DNA of 44,943 bases from Variovorax sp. CF313 (GCF_000282635.1 NZ_AKIW01000037.1:5742-50684); one strand, 5' to 3'; positions 1 to 7,604 are shown, counted from the stretch's first letter. A program made the numbers and translations. The notes: generated by a model from the sequence alone, not told the origin.

Positions 1-59
1 CCCCCGGTAGGGGGAAGGAGAAGCGACACGAAGTGCGCGGAGCCTGGGGGCGAGCCTGC

Positions 60-1061
60 TTACGGCAGGAAGTCGAGGGTCACGTAGTCCTCAGGCTTGC
101 CGCGCGTCGACGGATCCATGCCGCCGTACTGCACCAGCAGGTCGAGCGAGTCGTTCACGTTCTTCATCGCGACGCGGAATGGGCGCTGGTTGGCCGTTTC
201 CTTCGTGTGATAGAGCGCCACGCTCTGCTTCATGCCCACGATCAGCGTGTCGCGCACGCCTGCTTTAGGGTTGGCCTTGAGCATCGCATCGACAGCGGCT
301 TCGGGGCTCTTCTCGGCGGCTTCGGCGGCCTTGGTCGAGGCGCGCATGAAGCGCTTCACGAGGTCGGGGTTCTCGGTCAGAAGGTTCTTGTTGGCGATGA
401 TTCCGGAGCTGATCTGGTTCACGCCGGAGTCGGCAAAGCGGATCGGCGTCACGGGCTTGCCGGTGGCGTCCTGCAGCTTGATCGCCTGGTCCATCACGTA
501 GCCCAGCAGCAGGTCGGCCTGGCCGTTGGTCACCGCATTGAGCTTGGTCTGGGCGTCCCCCGAGACGATCTTCACCTGGTCCGGCGAGATGTTGTTGACC
601 TTGAGGAACAGCGGCCACATCTGGGACATCGAATCGCCGGGCGTGACGGCCACGGTCTTGCCGACGATGTCCTTCGGCACCCTGATGTTCTTCTCGGTGA
701 AGCCCATGACCGACATCGGGCTCACCTGGAACAGCACGCCGGTCGACTTCAGCGGCGCGCCCTTGGCGGCGGCCTTGATCATGGTCGTGACGTCGATGTA
801 GCCGAAGGTGGCCGACTTGGCGGCCACCGCCTGCGCGGTGACGGCGGAGCCGCGGCCCTCCTGGATCTCGAGGTCGATGCCTTCGTCGGCGTAGAAGCCC
901 TTTTCCCTGCCGAGGAAGAAGGGCGCGTGCTCGCTGTAGAGGTACCAGTTGAGCATCAGCGTGACCTTGTCCTTGGGCTTGTCGGCCTGCGCGTGGGCGG
1001 GAGCGATAGCGAAGGTGACGAGCGCTGCGGCGGCGAGCAGCGAGGGAAGCAGCTTCTTCAT
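60..1061 (-). CDS. ABC transporter substrate-binding protein, NMT1/THI5-like (SsuA/TauA type)
   Basis: Periplasmic binding protein of 333 residues, probably for a small organic solute imported by the ABC permease encoded just upstream. The ATG at 1061 was chosen because it starts a clear Sec signal peptide (MKKLLPSLLAAAALVTFAIA, cleavage near AHA-QA); the frame runs open further upstream but that is permease antisense territory. The mature protein opens with VTLMLNWYLYSEHAPFFLG and a following GFYADEGIDLEI segment, the typical first lobe of NMT1/THI5-like proteins that bind pyrimidine, taurine or alkanesulfonate-like ligands. It lies 38 bp after the permease on the same strand. The ATPase of the system is not in the window and could lie beyond base 1. 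The ligand cannot be told from sequence; the family call is firm. Confidence 0.88.
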   Translation of the reverse strand: MKKLLPSLLAAAALVTFAIAPAHAQADKPKDKVTLMLNWYLYSEHAPFFLGREKGFYADEGIDLEIQEGRGSAVTAQAVAAKSATFGYIDVTTMIKAAAKGAPLKSTGVLFQVSPMSVMGFTEKNIRVPKDIVGKTVAVTPGDSMSQMWPLFLKVNNISPDQVKIVSGDAQTKLNAVTNGQADLLLGYVMDQAIKLQDATGKPVTPIRFADSGVNQISSGIIANKNLLTENPDLVKRFMRASTKAAEAAEKSPEAAVDAMLKANPKAGVRDTLIVGMKQSVALYHTKETANQRPFRVAMKNVNDSLDLLVQYGGMDPSTRGKPEDYVTLDFLP

Positions 1062-1099
1062 GGTCTTGTCTCCGGGAGTTGTTGGCTTGGCGAAGGAAC

Positions 1100-1882
1100 T
1101 CATTGGGCGTGGCGCTGCGAGGCGTGCCACGGAATCATCACGCGCTCGATGAGGTCGACGGCGACGAAAAGAATCACGCCGATGCTCGACAGCACGACCA
1201 GCGCGGCGAACATCAGCGGCAGGTCGAAGTTGCCGTTGGCCACCTGCAGCACGTAGCCGATGCCCGAGTTGGAGCCGACGAACTCGCCGACCACCGCACC
1301 CACCACGGCCAGCGTGACCGACACCTTCAGGCCGCTGAAGATCGCGGGCATGGCTTGCGGCAGGCTGATCTTGAAGAAGGTCTGCAGGCGGCTCGCGCCC
1401 ATCGAGCGGGCCAGGTCGAGCATGTCGGGCTCGACCGACTTGAAGCCCATCACCGTGGACACCACCACCGGGAAGAAGCCCAGCAGGAAGGCGCTGATCA
1501 CCTTCGGGAAGATGCCGAAGCCGAACCACACCACGAACAGCGGCGCGATCGCCACCTTGGGGATGCTCTGCGAGAACACCAGCAGCGGGTACACGTACGA
1601 CTCGACGACGCGCGAGTAGGCGATGACCATCGCGATCGGAATGCCGATCAGGATCGTCAGGCCGAAGCCGCCGAGCGTGGCGAGTGTGGTCTTCCAGCTC
1701 TCGCCGAGCAGGCGCGGCCATTCGGCGACGAGCTGCTTCACGACCTCCCACGGCGGCGGGATCAGGTAGGCCGGAATCCTGAAGAGGCGGATCGCCAGGT
1801 CCCACAGCACCAGCAGCAACAGAATCAGGATGAAAGGACGCAGGGCCGGGGAGAGCAGGAGCTTGCGGAACATGGCGGGCAT
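1100..1882 (-). CDS. ABC transporter permease, SsuC/TauC-like
   Basis: Inner-membrane permease of 260 residues with about six hydrophobic helices, the first at residues 17-34 (PFILILLLLVLWDLAI). The stretch around residues 155-190, MLDLARSMGASRLQTFFKISLP, is the EAA-type cytoplasmic loop (consensus EAA---G) that contacts the ATPase. The segment IPPPWEVVKQL before helix 2 is typical of the SsuC/TauC/ThiX binding-protein-dependent permeases. Start is ATG 1882; ATG 1873 is a possible alternative. It follows the Bug gene by 18 bp and precedes the binding protein by 38 bp, so the three are almost certainly co-transcribed from the promoter near 2930-2961. Confidence 0.88.
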   Translation of the reverse strand: MPAMFRKLLLSPALRPFILILLLLVLWDLAIRLFRIPAYLIPPPWEVVKQLVAEWPRLLGESWKTTLATLGGFGLTILIGIPIAMVIAYSRVVESYVYPLLVFSQSIPKVAIAPLFVVWFGFGIFPKVISAFLLGFFPVVVSTVMGFKSVEPDMLDLARSMGASRLQTFFKISLPQAMPAIFSGLKVSVTLAVVGAVVGEFVGSNSGIGYVLQVANGNFDLPLMFAALVVLSSIGVILFVAVDLIERVMIPWHASQRHAQ

Positions 1883-1900
1883 CGAGGCGTGCGTGCGTGT

Positions 1901-2866
1901 CTACTGCTGCACCGACAGGCCGGCAGCCTTCACGAGCTGCGCGTTGCTGGCGATTTCTTCCTTGATGTAGGCGTCGAACTGCTCGGGTTTGAGCGTCCAT
2001 GCATCGGCGCCGAGCTTGGCGAAGCGCTCCTTCACCTCGGGCGAGGCCAGCGCCTTCGCCACTTCGGCGTTCAGCCGCTCGACGATGTCGCGCGGGGTCC
2101 TGGCGGGCGCCATCATTCCGATCCAGAAGTTGAATTCGGAGCCGGGCACGCCGGCTTCGGTGGTCGTGGGCACGTCGGGCAGGGCGGCGGCGCGCTTGGG
2201 CGAACCGACGGCCAGCGCCAGCAGCTGGCCTTCCTTGATCTGGCCGATGACCGGTGCGATGGGCGAGAAGTAATAGTCGACGCGGCCCGAGAGCACCTCG
2301 GTGACGGCCTCGCCCGATCCCTTGAAGGGGATGTTGGTGGCGTCAATCTTCGCGGCCATCTTGAATTTCTCGGCGTTCAGGTGCGTGGCGCTGCTTTGGC
2401 CGGCAGAGGCGAAGTTCATGCTGCCGGGCTTGGCGCGCGCGACGGCAAGCAGCTGCGGCAGCGTCTTGATGTTCTTCGTGGGCGAGATGACCAGCGCGTT
2501 GGGCAGCGACGAGATGGGCGTGACGCCTGCGAAGTCGTGCAGCGTGTCGAAGGGCAGCTTGGCGAAGGTCGAGGGGCTCACCGTATGCGACGACGAGTGG
2601 ATCATCACTGTGTAGCCGTCGGGCGCGGCCGTGGCCACCGCCTGCTGGCCGATGGTGCCGCTCGCGCCGCCTCGGTTGTCAATGACCAGCGCCTGGCCCA
2701 TGCTGAGGCTCATCTTGTCGGCGATGGCACGCGCAATGATGTCGGTGGTGCTGCCGGCCGCGAAGGGCACGACCACACGGATCGGCTTGCTGGGGTAGGC
2801 GCCCTGCGCGGAGGCCACGCACGGCAGCAGGGCAAGGACGCAGGTCAGCGAGGCAAGGAACTTCAT
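1901..2866 (-). CDS. Bug/TctC-family tripartite tricarboxylate-type binding protein
   Basis: Periplasmic Bug (Bordetella uptake gene) protein of 321 residues. Signal peptide at residues 1-20 (MKFLASLTCVLALLPCVASA). The family hallmarks are in order: YPSKPIRVVVPFAAGSTTD after the signal, VIDNRGGASGTIG near residue 60, APDGYTVM near 80, and FASAGQSSATHL near 150. Such proteins bind carboxylates and serve TctAB-type transporters or act in sensing. It is the first gene of an operon whose other members encode an ABC permease and an ABC binding protein, an uncommon mixture. The promoter and TetR-type operator lie directly upstream. The ligand is unknown. Confidence 0.9.
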   Translation of the reverse strand: MKFLASLTCVLALLPCVASAQGAYPSKPIRVVVPFAAGSTTDIIARAIADKMSLSMGQALVIDNRGGASGTIGQQAVATAAPDGYTVMIHSSSHTVSPSTFAKLPFDTLHDFAGVTPISSLPNALVISPTKNIKTLPQLLAVARAKPGSMNFASAGQSSATHLNAEKFKMAAKIDATNIPFKGSGEAVTEVLSGRVDYYFSPIAPVIGQIKEGQLLALAVGSPKRAAALPDVPTTTEAGVPGSEFNFWIGMMAPARTPRDIVERLNAEVAKALASPEVKERFAKLGADAWTLKPEQFDAYIKEEIASNAQLVKAAGLSVQQ

Positions 2867-2907
2867 GGAATGTCTCCGCGCGGTCGGGCCGTCTTCTCGA
2901 ATCGATC

Positions 2908-2927
2908 AATTCACCATTGAGTGAATT
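2908..2927. promoter_or_regulatory. Operator 1 of the adjacent TetR regulator
   Basis: Perfect inverted repeat, arms AATTCAC and GTGAATT around the spacer CATTGA. It covers the predicted transcription start of the Bug-permease-binding protein operon. The same core (AATTCACCA-TTG) recurs in front of the TetR gene at 3677-3696, so the TetR protein at 3010-3666 is the obvious candidate ligand. Binding here would repress the operon until an inducer is present. Confidence 0.7.
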
Positions 2928-2931
2928 ATTC

Positions 2932-2961
2932 ATTGTAGAAACGGCTGCGCCGCAGCGTCAA
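2932..2961 (-). promoter_or_regulatory. Sigma70-type promoter of the Bug-ABC operon
   Basis: On the minus strand, -35 TTGACG (plus-strand 2956-2961), an 18-base spacer and -10 TACAAT (plus-strand 2932-2937). The predicted start at about 2925 falls inside operator 1 and gives a leader of about 60 bases before the ATG at 2866. Confidence 0.65.
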
Positions 2962-3009
2962 CGGCTGCTGCCTAGTGAATACCCGGGGTGTGCGAAGGTG
3001 CGCTGAGGC

Positions 3010-3666
3010 TCAGTGCAGGACGTAGCCCAGCACGAGGTCGGTCATGTGCGAGAGGCGTTGCGCCATCGCCTTGGGTGCGCGCAAGTCGCGCCCGAAGATG
3101 GCCGACAGCGTGTGGTTGTTCGAGAGATAGAAGTAGCAGAGCGACGCGATGGAGATGTACAGCTGCACCGGGTCCACGCCGGCGCGGAACAGCTTGTCGC
3201 GGCGGCCGCGCTCGAGCACCGTGTCGAGCAGCTGCACCAGTGGCGAGTTCATTTCCTGGATGCGTTCGGAGCGTTTCAGGTGTGCCGCGCAGTGCAGGTT
3301 CTCGCTGTTGAGCAGCGTGATGAACTCGGGGTGCTCGAGGTAGTAGTGCCAGGTGAACGACACCAGCTGGCGGATGGCCTCGACCGGCTCGATCTCGTCG
3401 AGGTGCAGGCGCTGCTCGGCCGCGCGGATGTCGGCGTAGACGCGCTCCAGCACCGCGAGGAACAGATCGTCCTTGCTGCCGAAGTAGTAGTAGATGAGGC
3501 GCTTGTTGAGGCCTGCGCGCTCGGCGATGCTGTCCATGCGCGCACCGGCAAGGCCGCGCTCCGCGAACTCGTCACGTGCGGACGCGAGGATGGCGAGCTG
3601 CGAACGGTCTGCGTCGCGCGAGCGGGGCTCGAGCGCTTCGGGCGTGGGTTCCTTGGGGGCCTTCAT
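3010..3666 (-). CDS. TetR/AcrR-family transcriptional regulator
   Basis: DNA-binding regulator of 218 residues. The TetR helix-turn-helix lies at about residues 22-68: ILASARDEFAERGLAGARMDSIAERAGLNKRLIYYYFGSKDDLFLAVLE in three overlapping parts, with the typical YYYFGSKDDL recognition-helix end. The C-terminal part is a ligand-binding domain with several helices (VEAIRQLVSFTWHYYLEHPEF onward). Transcribed in the same direction as the transport operon but from its own promoter. Both promoters carry the same operator, so it is probably an autorepressor and a local repressor of the transport genes. No Shine-Dalgarno is visible before ATG 3666, and the predicted -10 places the transcript start at the ATG itself. 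Confidence 0.9.
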   Translation of the reverse strand: MKAPKEPTPEALEPRSRDADRSQLAILASARDEFAERGLAGARMDSIAERAGLNKRLIYYYFGSKDDLFLAVLERVYADIRAAEQRLHLDEIEPVEAIRQLVSFTWHYYLEHPEFITLLNSENLHCAAHLKRSERIQEMNSPLVQLLDTVLERGRRDKLFRAGVDPVQLYISIASLCYFYLSNNHTLSAIFGRDLRAPKAMAQRLSHMTDLVLGYVLH

Positions 3667-3672
3667 GGCGAG

Positions 3673-3700
3673 AATTTAACCAATTGGTGAATTAACGCAA
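3673..3700 (-). promoter_or_regulatory. TetR promoter with embedded operator 2; predicted leaderless start
   Basis: On the minus strand, -35 TTGCGT (3695-3700), a 16-base spacer and -10 TAAATT (3673-3678). The spacer is filled by the operator TTAATTCACCAATTGGTTAA read on the minus strand, which shares AATTCACCA-TTG with operator 1. The expected start, about seven bases past the -10, is the A of the ATG at 3666, so the mRNA may be leaderless. Confidence 0.55.
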
Positions 3701-3868
3701 GGCGCCTGGAGTGGGCACAGAGAATTGCCGAAGACATTGCAGCTGAGGTTCTACTTCTCATGAGTACATCACAACCCGCGGGCCACCTGATCGTCGAGTG
3801 CCGGGTCGGATCCCGCGCTCGGCGAAGCAGCGGCACTCGCAGGGTCGAATGCGGCGCTGCAGGCGAAA

Positions 3869-3893
3869 AAAAAGCCCGCAGAGCGGGCTTTTT
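3869..3893 (-). terminator. Bidirectional intrinsic terminator after the SWIB gene
   Basis: Stem arms AAAAAGCCCGC (3869-3879) and GCGGGCTTTTT (3883-3893) with a three-base loop AGA. Both strands end in a U run; the A tract at 3866-3873 gives the longer U run on the minus strand, so it ends transcription of the SWIB gene 28 bases after its stop. Confidence 0.85.
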
Positions 3894-3921
3894 GATTCAG
3901 GAGCGCGAAGCCCCCGAGCGC

Positions 3922-4365
3922 TTACTTGACGTGCTTGCCGATCAGCGCGGCCAGCTCGAACATCGACACTTGCGGCTTGCCGAAGATTTCCTTCAGCTTG
4001 GCGTCGGCGTTGATGTTGCGCTTGTTGGCCTTGTCTTGCAGGTTGTTCTTCTTGATGTAGTCCCACAGCTTGCTCACCACAGCGGTGCGCGGCAGAGGCG
4101 TCGAACCGACCACAGCGGCCAGGGCCGGGCTGGGGGTCAGGGCCTTCATGAACGCAGCGTTGGGGGTGCGCTTCTTGGCGGGAGCGGCCTTCTTTGCAGG
4201 AGCCTTCTTCGCCGGAGCAGCCTTCTTTGCAGGAGCAGCCTTCTTGGCGGGTGCCGCTGCCTTCTTGGCCGGAGCGGCCTTCTTTGCAGGAGCCGCTGCC
4301 TTCTTCGCGGGAGCGGCCTTCTTTGCCGGAGCTTTCTTGGCCGGAGCCTTCTTTGCAGTTGCCAT
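3922..4365 (-). CDS. Histone-H1-like lysine/alanine-rich protein with C-terminal SWIB domain
   Basis: Protein of 147 residues in two parts. Residues 1-66 are a low-complexity tail of repeated AKKAPAKKAA/APAKKA units, nearly all Lys, Ala and Pro, like histone H1 C-terminal tails and bacterial H1-like proteins, and expected to bind DNA non-specifically. Residues about 70-147 (AAFMKALTPSPALAAVVGS through SMFELAALIGKHVK) are a SWIB/MDM2 domain. The pairing of H1-like tail and SWIB domain is known in betaproteobacteria and chlamydiae, and suggests a nucleoid-associated role. A good Shine-Dalgarno (AAAGGAAA on the minus strand) precedes ATG 4365. A strong terminator follows. The repeats make this gene prone to length variation. 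Confidence 0.9.
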   Translation of the reverse strand: MATAKKAPAKKAPAKKAAPAKKAAAPAKKAAPAKKAAAPAKKAAPAKKAAPAKKAPAKKAAPAKKRTPNAAFMKALTPSPALAAVVGSTPLPRTAVVSKLWDYIKKNNLQDKANKRNINADAKLKEIFGKPQVSMFELAALIGKHVK

Positions 4366-4444
4366 GGTTGATTTCCTTTTTTGGTTGAACGTTCACCAAT
4401 GAAAAACTTGCGTCTCCAGTGGCAATGCGGATGCTAAATGAGAA

Positions 4445-4518
4445 GAAACGCGTTTCCAAGGGAAAAAGCGCTTTTTTCATTGGGAGCTGTTGTTTTTTCA
4501 GAGGGGAGAAGCGCGCTT
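4445..4518. repeat. Cluster of three CG-centred palindromes upstream of the SWIB gene
   Basis: Three perfect palindromes within 74 bp: GAAACGCGTTTC (4445-4456), AAAAAGCGCTTTTT (4463-4476) and AAGCGCGCTT (4509-4518). All have a core of alternating C and G flanked by A/T tracts. They lie between the stop of the DMT gene and the start of the SWIB gene on the same strand, so they could end the first transcript or control the second. Function is not known. Confidence 0.4.
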
Positions 4519-4520
4519 TT

Positions 4521-5444
4521 TCACGTTCGGCGACCGGGCCACGTTGCAAGCACCACGCCCACGAGCGCGATCACGAACGCAACCAGCTGTGGCGAAGAGA
4601 GGCTTTCACCCAGTACGAGCACGCCCACGAGGGCCGCGCTCACGGGCAGCATCACGGCGAAAACGCCCGCCTGTGCGGCTGGTACGTGGCGAAGTCCGGT
4701 CATCCAGAGCCACACCGTCCAGATGCTCGCGGCAAGCGCGTAGGCCACGAGCAGCGCCCAGGTGCCGAAGCGCACCGAGGTGAAGTCGAACTGCAGCGCG
4801 AACCAGATACCGAAGGGCATCGAGAGCACGAAGCCCCAGAGATTGATGAGCGAGGCGATGCGCTTGGGCCCCAGCCGCCCCGTGAGCGACTTGCCGATCA
4901 CCGCATACGCCGTCTCGCACAGCACCGCGCAGAACACCAGCAGGTTGCCGAGCCAGGGCATGGACGATTGCGTGGAGGCGGGCGATGCCTGCGCGTGCGC
5001 TGGCGACAACGCGAGCAGGCCGATGCCGAGCGCGGCGCAGCCGATGGCCAGGCCGATGCGCACGGTGATGCGTTCGCGCAGGAAGAGCCAGCTCGCGACG
5101 GCCACGCATGCGGGGATCGACGCCATGATCACGCCCGCGGACACAGCACTCGTCAGGCTTACGCCGAACAGCATGCAGATCGAGAACATGAAGTTGCCGA
5201 GGAAGGACTCGAGGAACACCAGCCAGCGCGTGCGCGCCGCCATCGGTGGCTCGTCGGTCGCGCGCTTGAGCCAATGCGGCATGGCCAGCGCGGCGATGCC
5301 GAAGCGCAGCCAAGCAAGCAGCAGCACCGGAAAGGCCGCAACAAGAGGTTTGGAAAGGGCGACGTAGCCGCCGACGAGCGACATGCTCAAGGCCAGGCAG
5401 CCGTAGGCCACGAGGCGGCCTGATGCAGGGGTAGCGGAGTTCAA
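4521..5444 (-). CDS. DMT-superfamily (EamA-type) transporter
   Basis: Integral membrane protein of 307 residues with about ten hydrophobic segments in two EamA repeats (residues 10-145 and 165-300), as in drug/metabolite exporters of the RhaT/YdcZ/RarD superfamily. The start chosen is a TTG codon at 5444 because no ATG is in frame upstream; an internal GTG at residue 12 is possible, and neither has a good ribosome site. The stop overlaps an AT-rich stretch with a self-complementary GCGC motif. It is divergent from the gamma-glutamylcyclotransferase-like gene with only 38 bp between them. The substrate is unknown. Confidence 0.85.
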   Translation of the reverse strand: MNSATPASGRLVAYGCLALSMSLVGGYVALSKPLVAAFPVLLLAWLRFGIAALAMPHWLKRATDEPPMAARTRWLVFLESFLGNFMFSICMLFGVSLTSAVSAGVIMASIPACVAVASWLFLRERITVRIGLAIGCAALGIGLLALSPAHAQASPASTQSSMPWLGNLLVFCAVLCETAYAVIGKSLTGRLGPKRIASLINLWGFVLSMPFGIWFALQFDFTSVRFGTWALLVAYALAASIWTVWLWMTGLRHVPAAQAGVFAVMLPVSAALVGVLVLGESLSSPQLVAFVIALVGVVLATWPGRRT

Positions 5445-5482
5445 TAGACTGAAGCCATGTAATTGCGGAGAAAGCGATTTCG

Positions 5483-5896
5483 ATGATGCCCCACGTTTTT
5501 GTCTACGGCACGCTGCGCCGCGGCGGGCGCAACGACATCGCGCGCTACCGGCCCGCGCCGGCGTGGATCGGCGAGGCGGGCATCGCCGGCACGCTGTACG
5601 ACCTGGGCGCCTATCCGGGCGTCGTGCTGGGTGGGACGCGGCGTGTGAGGGGCGAGGTCTACGTCATCGAGCCCGCCGTCGAGGCGGCGCTCGATGTGCT
5701 CGAAGAGGTGGCTGCCGATGGCTCGGGTGAGTACATCAAACGACAGGTGCGGGTGGAGGTTGGCAGCCATTGGTTCGACTGCCTGGTCTACGAGATCCAT
5801 CCAGCGCGCATCGCGGGCCGTCGTGTGATCGAAAGCGGCGACTGGATCGCACATGCGGCGCGCGGCGATGCCTGGTTTTCACAACCGAAAGACTGA
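5483..5896 (+). CDS. Gamma-glutamylcyclotransferase-like (AIG2/GGACT) family protein
   Basis: Cytoplasmic protein of 137 residues. The N-terminal HVFVYGTLRRGG (residues 4-15) is the YGTL substrate-binding loop of the gamma-glutamylcyclotransferase fold, and the conserved acidic residue lies in DVLEEVAADGSGEYIKRQVRV near residues 74-94. Enzymes of this fold release 5-oxoproline from gamma-glutamyl amino acids or amines; which substrate is used here cannot be read from sequence. The start is the first ATG of an ATGATG pair with a GGAG site about 14 bases upstream. It is a single gene, with an AT-rich gap of about 200 bp before aceA. Confidence 0.82.
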   Translation: MMPHVFVYGTLRRGGRNDIARYRPAPAWIGEAGIAGTLYDLGAYPGVVLGGTRRVRGEVYVIEPAVEAALDVLEEVAADGSGEYIKRQVRVEVGSHWFDCLVYEIHPARIAGRRVIESGDWIAHAARGDAWFSQPKD

Positions 5897-5935
5897 TTGC
5901 GCATAGCGAAATCCACGACTGTTGCGCTGCAATAT

Positions 5936-5956
5936 TTTTTCTCAATATGAGAAAAA
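5936..5956. repeat. Inverted repeat upstream of aceA
   Basis: Arms TTTTTCTCA (5936-5944) and TGAGAAAAA (5948-5956) around ATA. It is in an unusually AT-rich gap for this genome, about 145 bp upstream of the aceA start. It could be a regulator site or an end-of-transcript hairpin for the preceding gene. A related half (TTGAGAAAT) follows at about 5967-5975. Confidence 0.4.
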
Positions 5957-5995
5957 TAATTTTGCATTGAGAAATATCTCCATAAGTTGTTGATT

Positions 5996-6030
5996 TTGTT
6001 TGATGAAAAATATGTCTTATATAAGACATA
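5996..6030 (+). promoter_or_regulatory. aceA promoter region with 20-bp perfect palindromic operator
   Basis: TATGTCTTATATAAGACATA at 6011-6030 is a perfect 20-bp palindrome. It overlaps a plausible -10 TATAAG (6020-6025) with -35 TTGTTT (5996-6001) and an 18-base spacer. A symmetric site of this kind over a -10 box points to repression. The pattern resembles GntR/FadR-type operators of central-metabolism genes in betaproteobacteria; that assignment is inference. Confidence 0.6.
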
Positions 6031-6101
6031 AGAGTCTGCGATTCGATTAAAGTAACTCCACGGCCGCAGCGCCAAACTTCAATCAACCTCACGGAGTGAC
6101 C

Positions 6102-7433
6102 ATGCCCCAGACCCTCACAGAACAACTGAGCCGCGAACAGCAGATCGCCGCCCTCGAAAAAGAATGGGCCACCGACCCCCGCTGGAAGGGTGTCAAGCGC
6201 GGCTACAGCGCGGCAGACGTCGTGCGCCTGCGCGGTTCCTTCCCCATCGAGCACACGCTGGCCAAGCGCGGTGCCGAGAAACTCTGGGACAAGATCAACG
6301 GCGGCGCCAAGAAGGGCTACGTGAACGCGTTCGGCGCTATCTCCGCCGGCCAGGCGATGCAGCAGGCCAAGGCCGGCCTGGAGGCCGTGTACCTGTCGGG
6401 CTGGCAGGTCGCCGCCGACGGCAACACGTCGGAGACGATGTACCCCGACCAGTCGCTCTATGCGTACGACTCGGTGCCGACGATGGTCCGTCGCATCAAC
6501 AACACCTTCCGCCGCGCGGACGAAATCCAGTGGGGCCGCGGCATCAACCCCGGCGACAAGGAATTCATCGACTACTTCCTGCCCATCGTTGCCGACGCGG
6601 AAGCCGGTTTCGGCGGTGTGCTCAACGCCTTCGAACTCATGAAGAACATGATTGCCTCGGGCGCGGCCGGCGTGCACTTCGAAGACCAGCTGGCCGCCGT
6701 GAAGAAGTGCGGCCACATGGGTGGCAAGGTGCTCGTGCCGACACAGGAAGCCTGCGAGAAGCTGATCTCGGCACGCTTTGCCGCCGACGTCATGGGCGTG
6801 CCCACCATCGTGCTGGCCCGCACCGACGCGGAAGCCGCGAACCTGATCACCTCCGACCACGACGCCAACGACAAGCCCTTCCTGACGGGCGAGCGCACGC
6901 AGGAAGGCTTCTACCGCGTGAAGAACGGCCTGGAGCAAGCCATCAGCCGCGGCGTGGCCTACGCGCCCTACGCCGACCTGGTGTGGTGCGAAACCGGCGT
7001 GCCGGACATCGGCTTCGCCCGCGAATTCGCACAGGCGGTGCACGCTGCCTGCCCCGGCAAGCTGCTGTCGTACAACTGCTCGCCTTCCTTCAACTGGAAG
7101 AAGAACCTCGACGACAAGCAAATCGCCTCGTTCCAGGAAGACCTGTCGGAGCTGGGCTACAAGTACCAGTTCATCACGCTGGCCGGCATCCACGTCAACT
7201 GGTTCAACACCTTCCAGTTCGCCCACGCCTATGCCCGCGGCGAAGGCATGAAGCACTACGTCAACATGGTGCAGGAACCCGAGTTCGCCGCGCGCGACAA
7301 GGGCTACACCTTCGTGTCGCACCAGCAGGAAGTGGGCGCGGGTTACTTCGACGACGTGACCACCGTGATCCAGGGCGGCTCGTCCAGCGTGAAGGCGCTG
7401 TCGGGTTCGACCGAGGAAGAGCAGTTCCACTGA
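6102..7433 (+). CDS. aceA: Isocitrate lyase
   Basis: Enzyme of the glyoxylate shunt that splits isocitrate to succinate and glyoxylate, allowing growth on acetate, fatty acids and aromatic compounds that end in acetyl-CoA. The product has 443 residues. The catalytic loop KKCGHMGGK (active-site Cys) is at about residues 202-210, and the second signature [16 protein letters not shown] at about 325-340. The Mg-binding acidic region [12 protein letters not shown] is present. ATG 6102 was chosen over the in-frame GTG at 6096 because CGGAG lies five bases upstream of the ATG. Single-gene unit with its own promoter and terminator. It fits well with the aromatic cluster downstream, which also yields acetyl-CoA. 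Confidence 0.96.
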   Translation: MPQTLTEQLSREQQIAALEKEWATDPRWKGVKRGYSAADVVRLRGSFPIEHTLAKRGAEKLWDKINGGAKKGYVNAFGAISAGQAMQQAKAGLEAVYLSGWQVAADGNTSETMYPDQSLYAYDSVPTMVRRINNTFRRADEIQWGRGINPGDKEFIDYFLPIVADAEAGFGGVLNAFELMKNMIASGAAGVHFEDQLAAVKKCGHMGGKVLVPTQEACEKLISARFAADVMGVPTIVLARTDAEAANLITSDHDANDKPFLTGERTQEGFYRVKNGLEQAISRGVAYAPYADLVWCETGVPDIGFAREFAQAVHAACPGKLLSYNCSPSFNWKKNLDDKQIASFQEDLSELGYKYQFITLAGIHVNWFNTFQFAHAYARGEGMKHYVNMVQEPEFAARDKGYTFVSHQQEVGAGYFDDVTTVIQGGSSSVKALSGSTEEEQFH

Positions 7434-7464
7434 TCCGCGGACGCGGTTTTCGCTGTCACTCTCG

Positions 7465-7490
7465 AGCCCGGCCACGCGCCGGGCTTTTTT
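7465..7490 (+). terminator. Intrinsic terminator of aceA
   Basis: Arms AGCCCGGC (7465-7472) and GCCGGGCT (7478-7485) with loop CACGC, followed by six T. Confidence 0.88.
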
Positions 7491-7555
7491 ATGGGCAACC
7501 CGACGAGGCGCCGGGGCTCCACGGCGCCGCGGCCGCAGCTTGAACGGGCAGAAGT

Positions 7556-7561
7556 TAGAAT
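7556..7561 (+). promoter_or_regulatory. Possible -10 box of the thrS operon
   Basis: TAGAAT is a good -10 match about 44 bases before the leader peptide start. No convincing -35 is seen 16-18 bases upstream, so the call is tentative. Confidence 0.35.
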
Positions 7562-7604
7562 CCGCGCCTCTGCACTCAACAAGAGCGAGAAAGGCATCTT
7601 GGTT

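Noticed and set aside
1..14. CCCCC-GGTA-GGGGG hairpin at the left edge as a terminator
   Set aside because: No U tract on either strand and it lies 45 bp beyond the stop; cannot be judged without the flanking sequence.
1062..2000. N-terminal extension of the binding protein frame upstream of 1061
   Set aside because: It runs antisense or out of frame through the permease gene; the signal peptide at 1061 gives the real start.
3922..4365. CRISPR-like periodicity in the SWIB gene
   Set aside because: The repeats are in-frame Lys/Ala/Pro codons of a coding sequence without spacers; no CRISPR array is seen anywhere in the window.
4390..4402. TTCACCAAT-type half-site upstream of the SWIB gene, similar to the TetR operator core
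   Set aside because: Only half of the inverted repeat is present and the SWIB gene has no link to the TetR system; likely chance.
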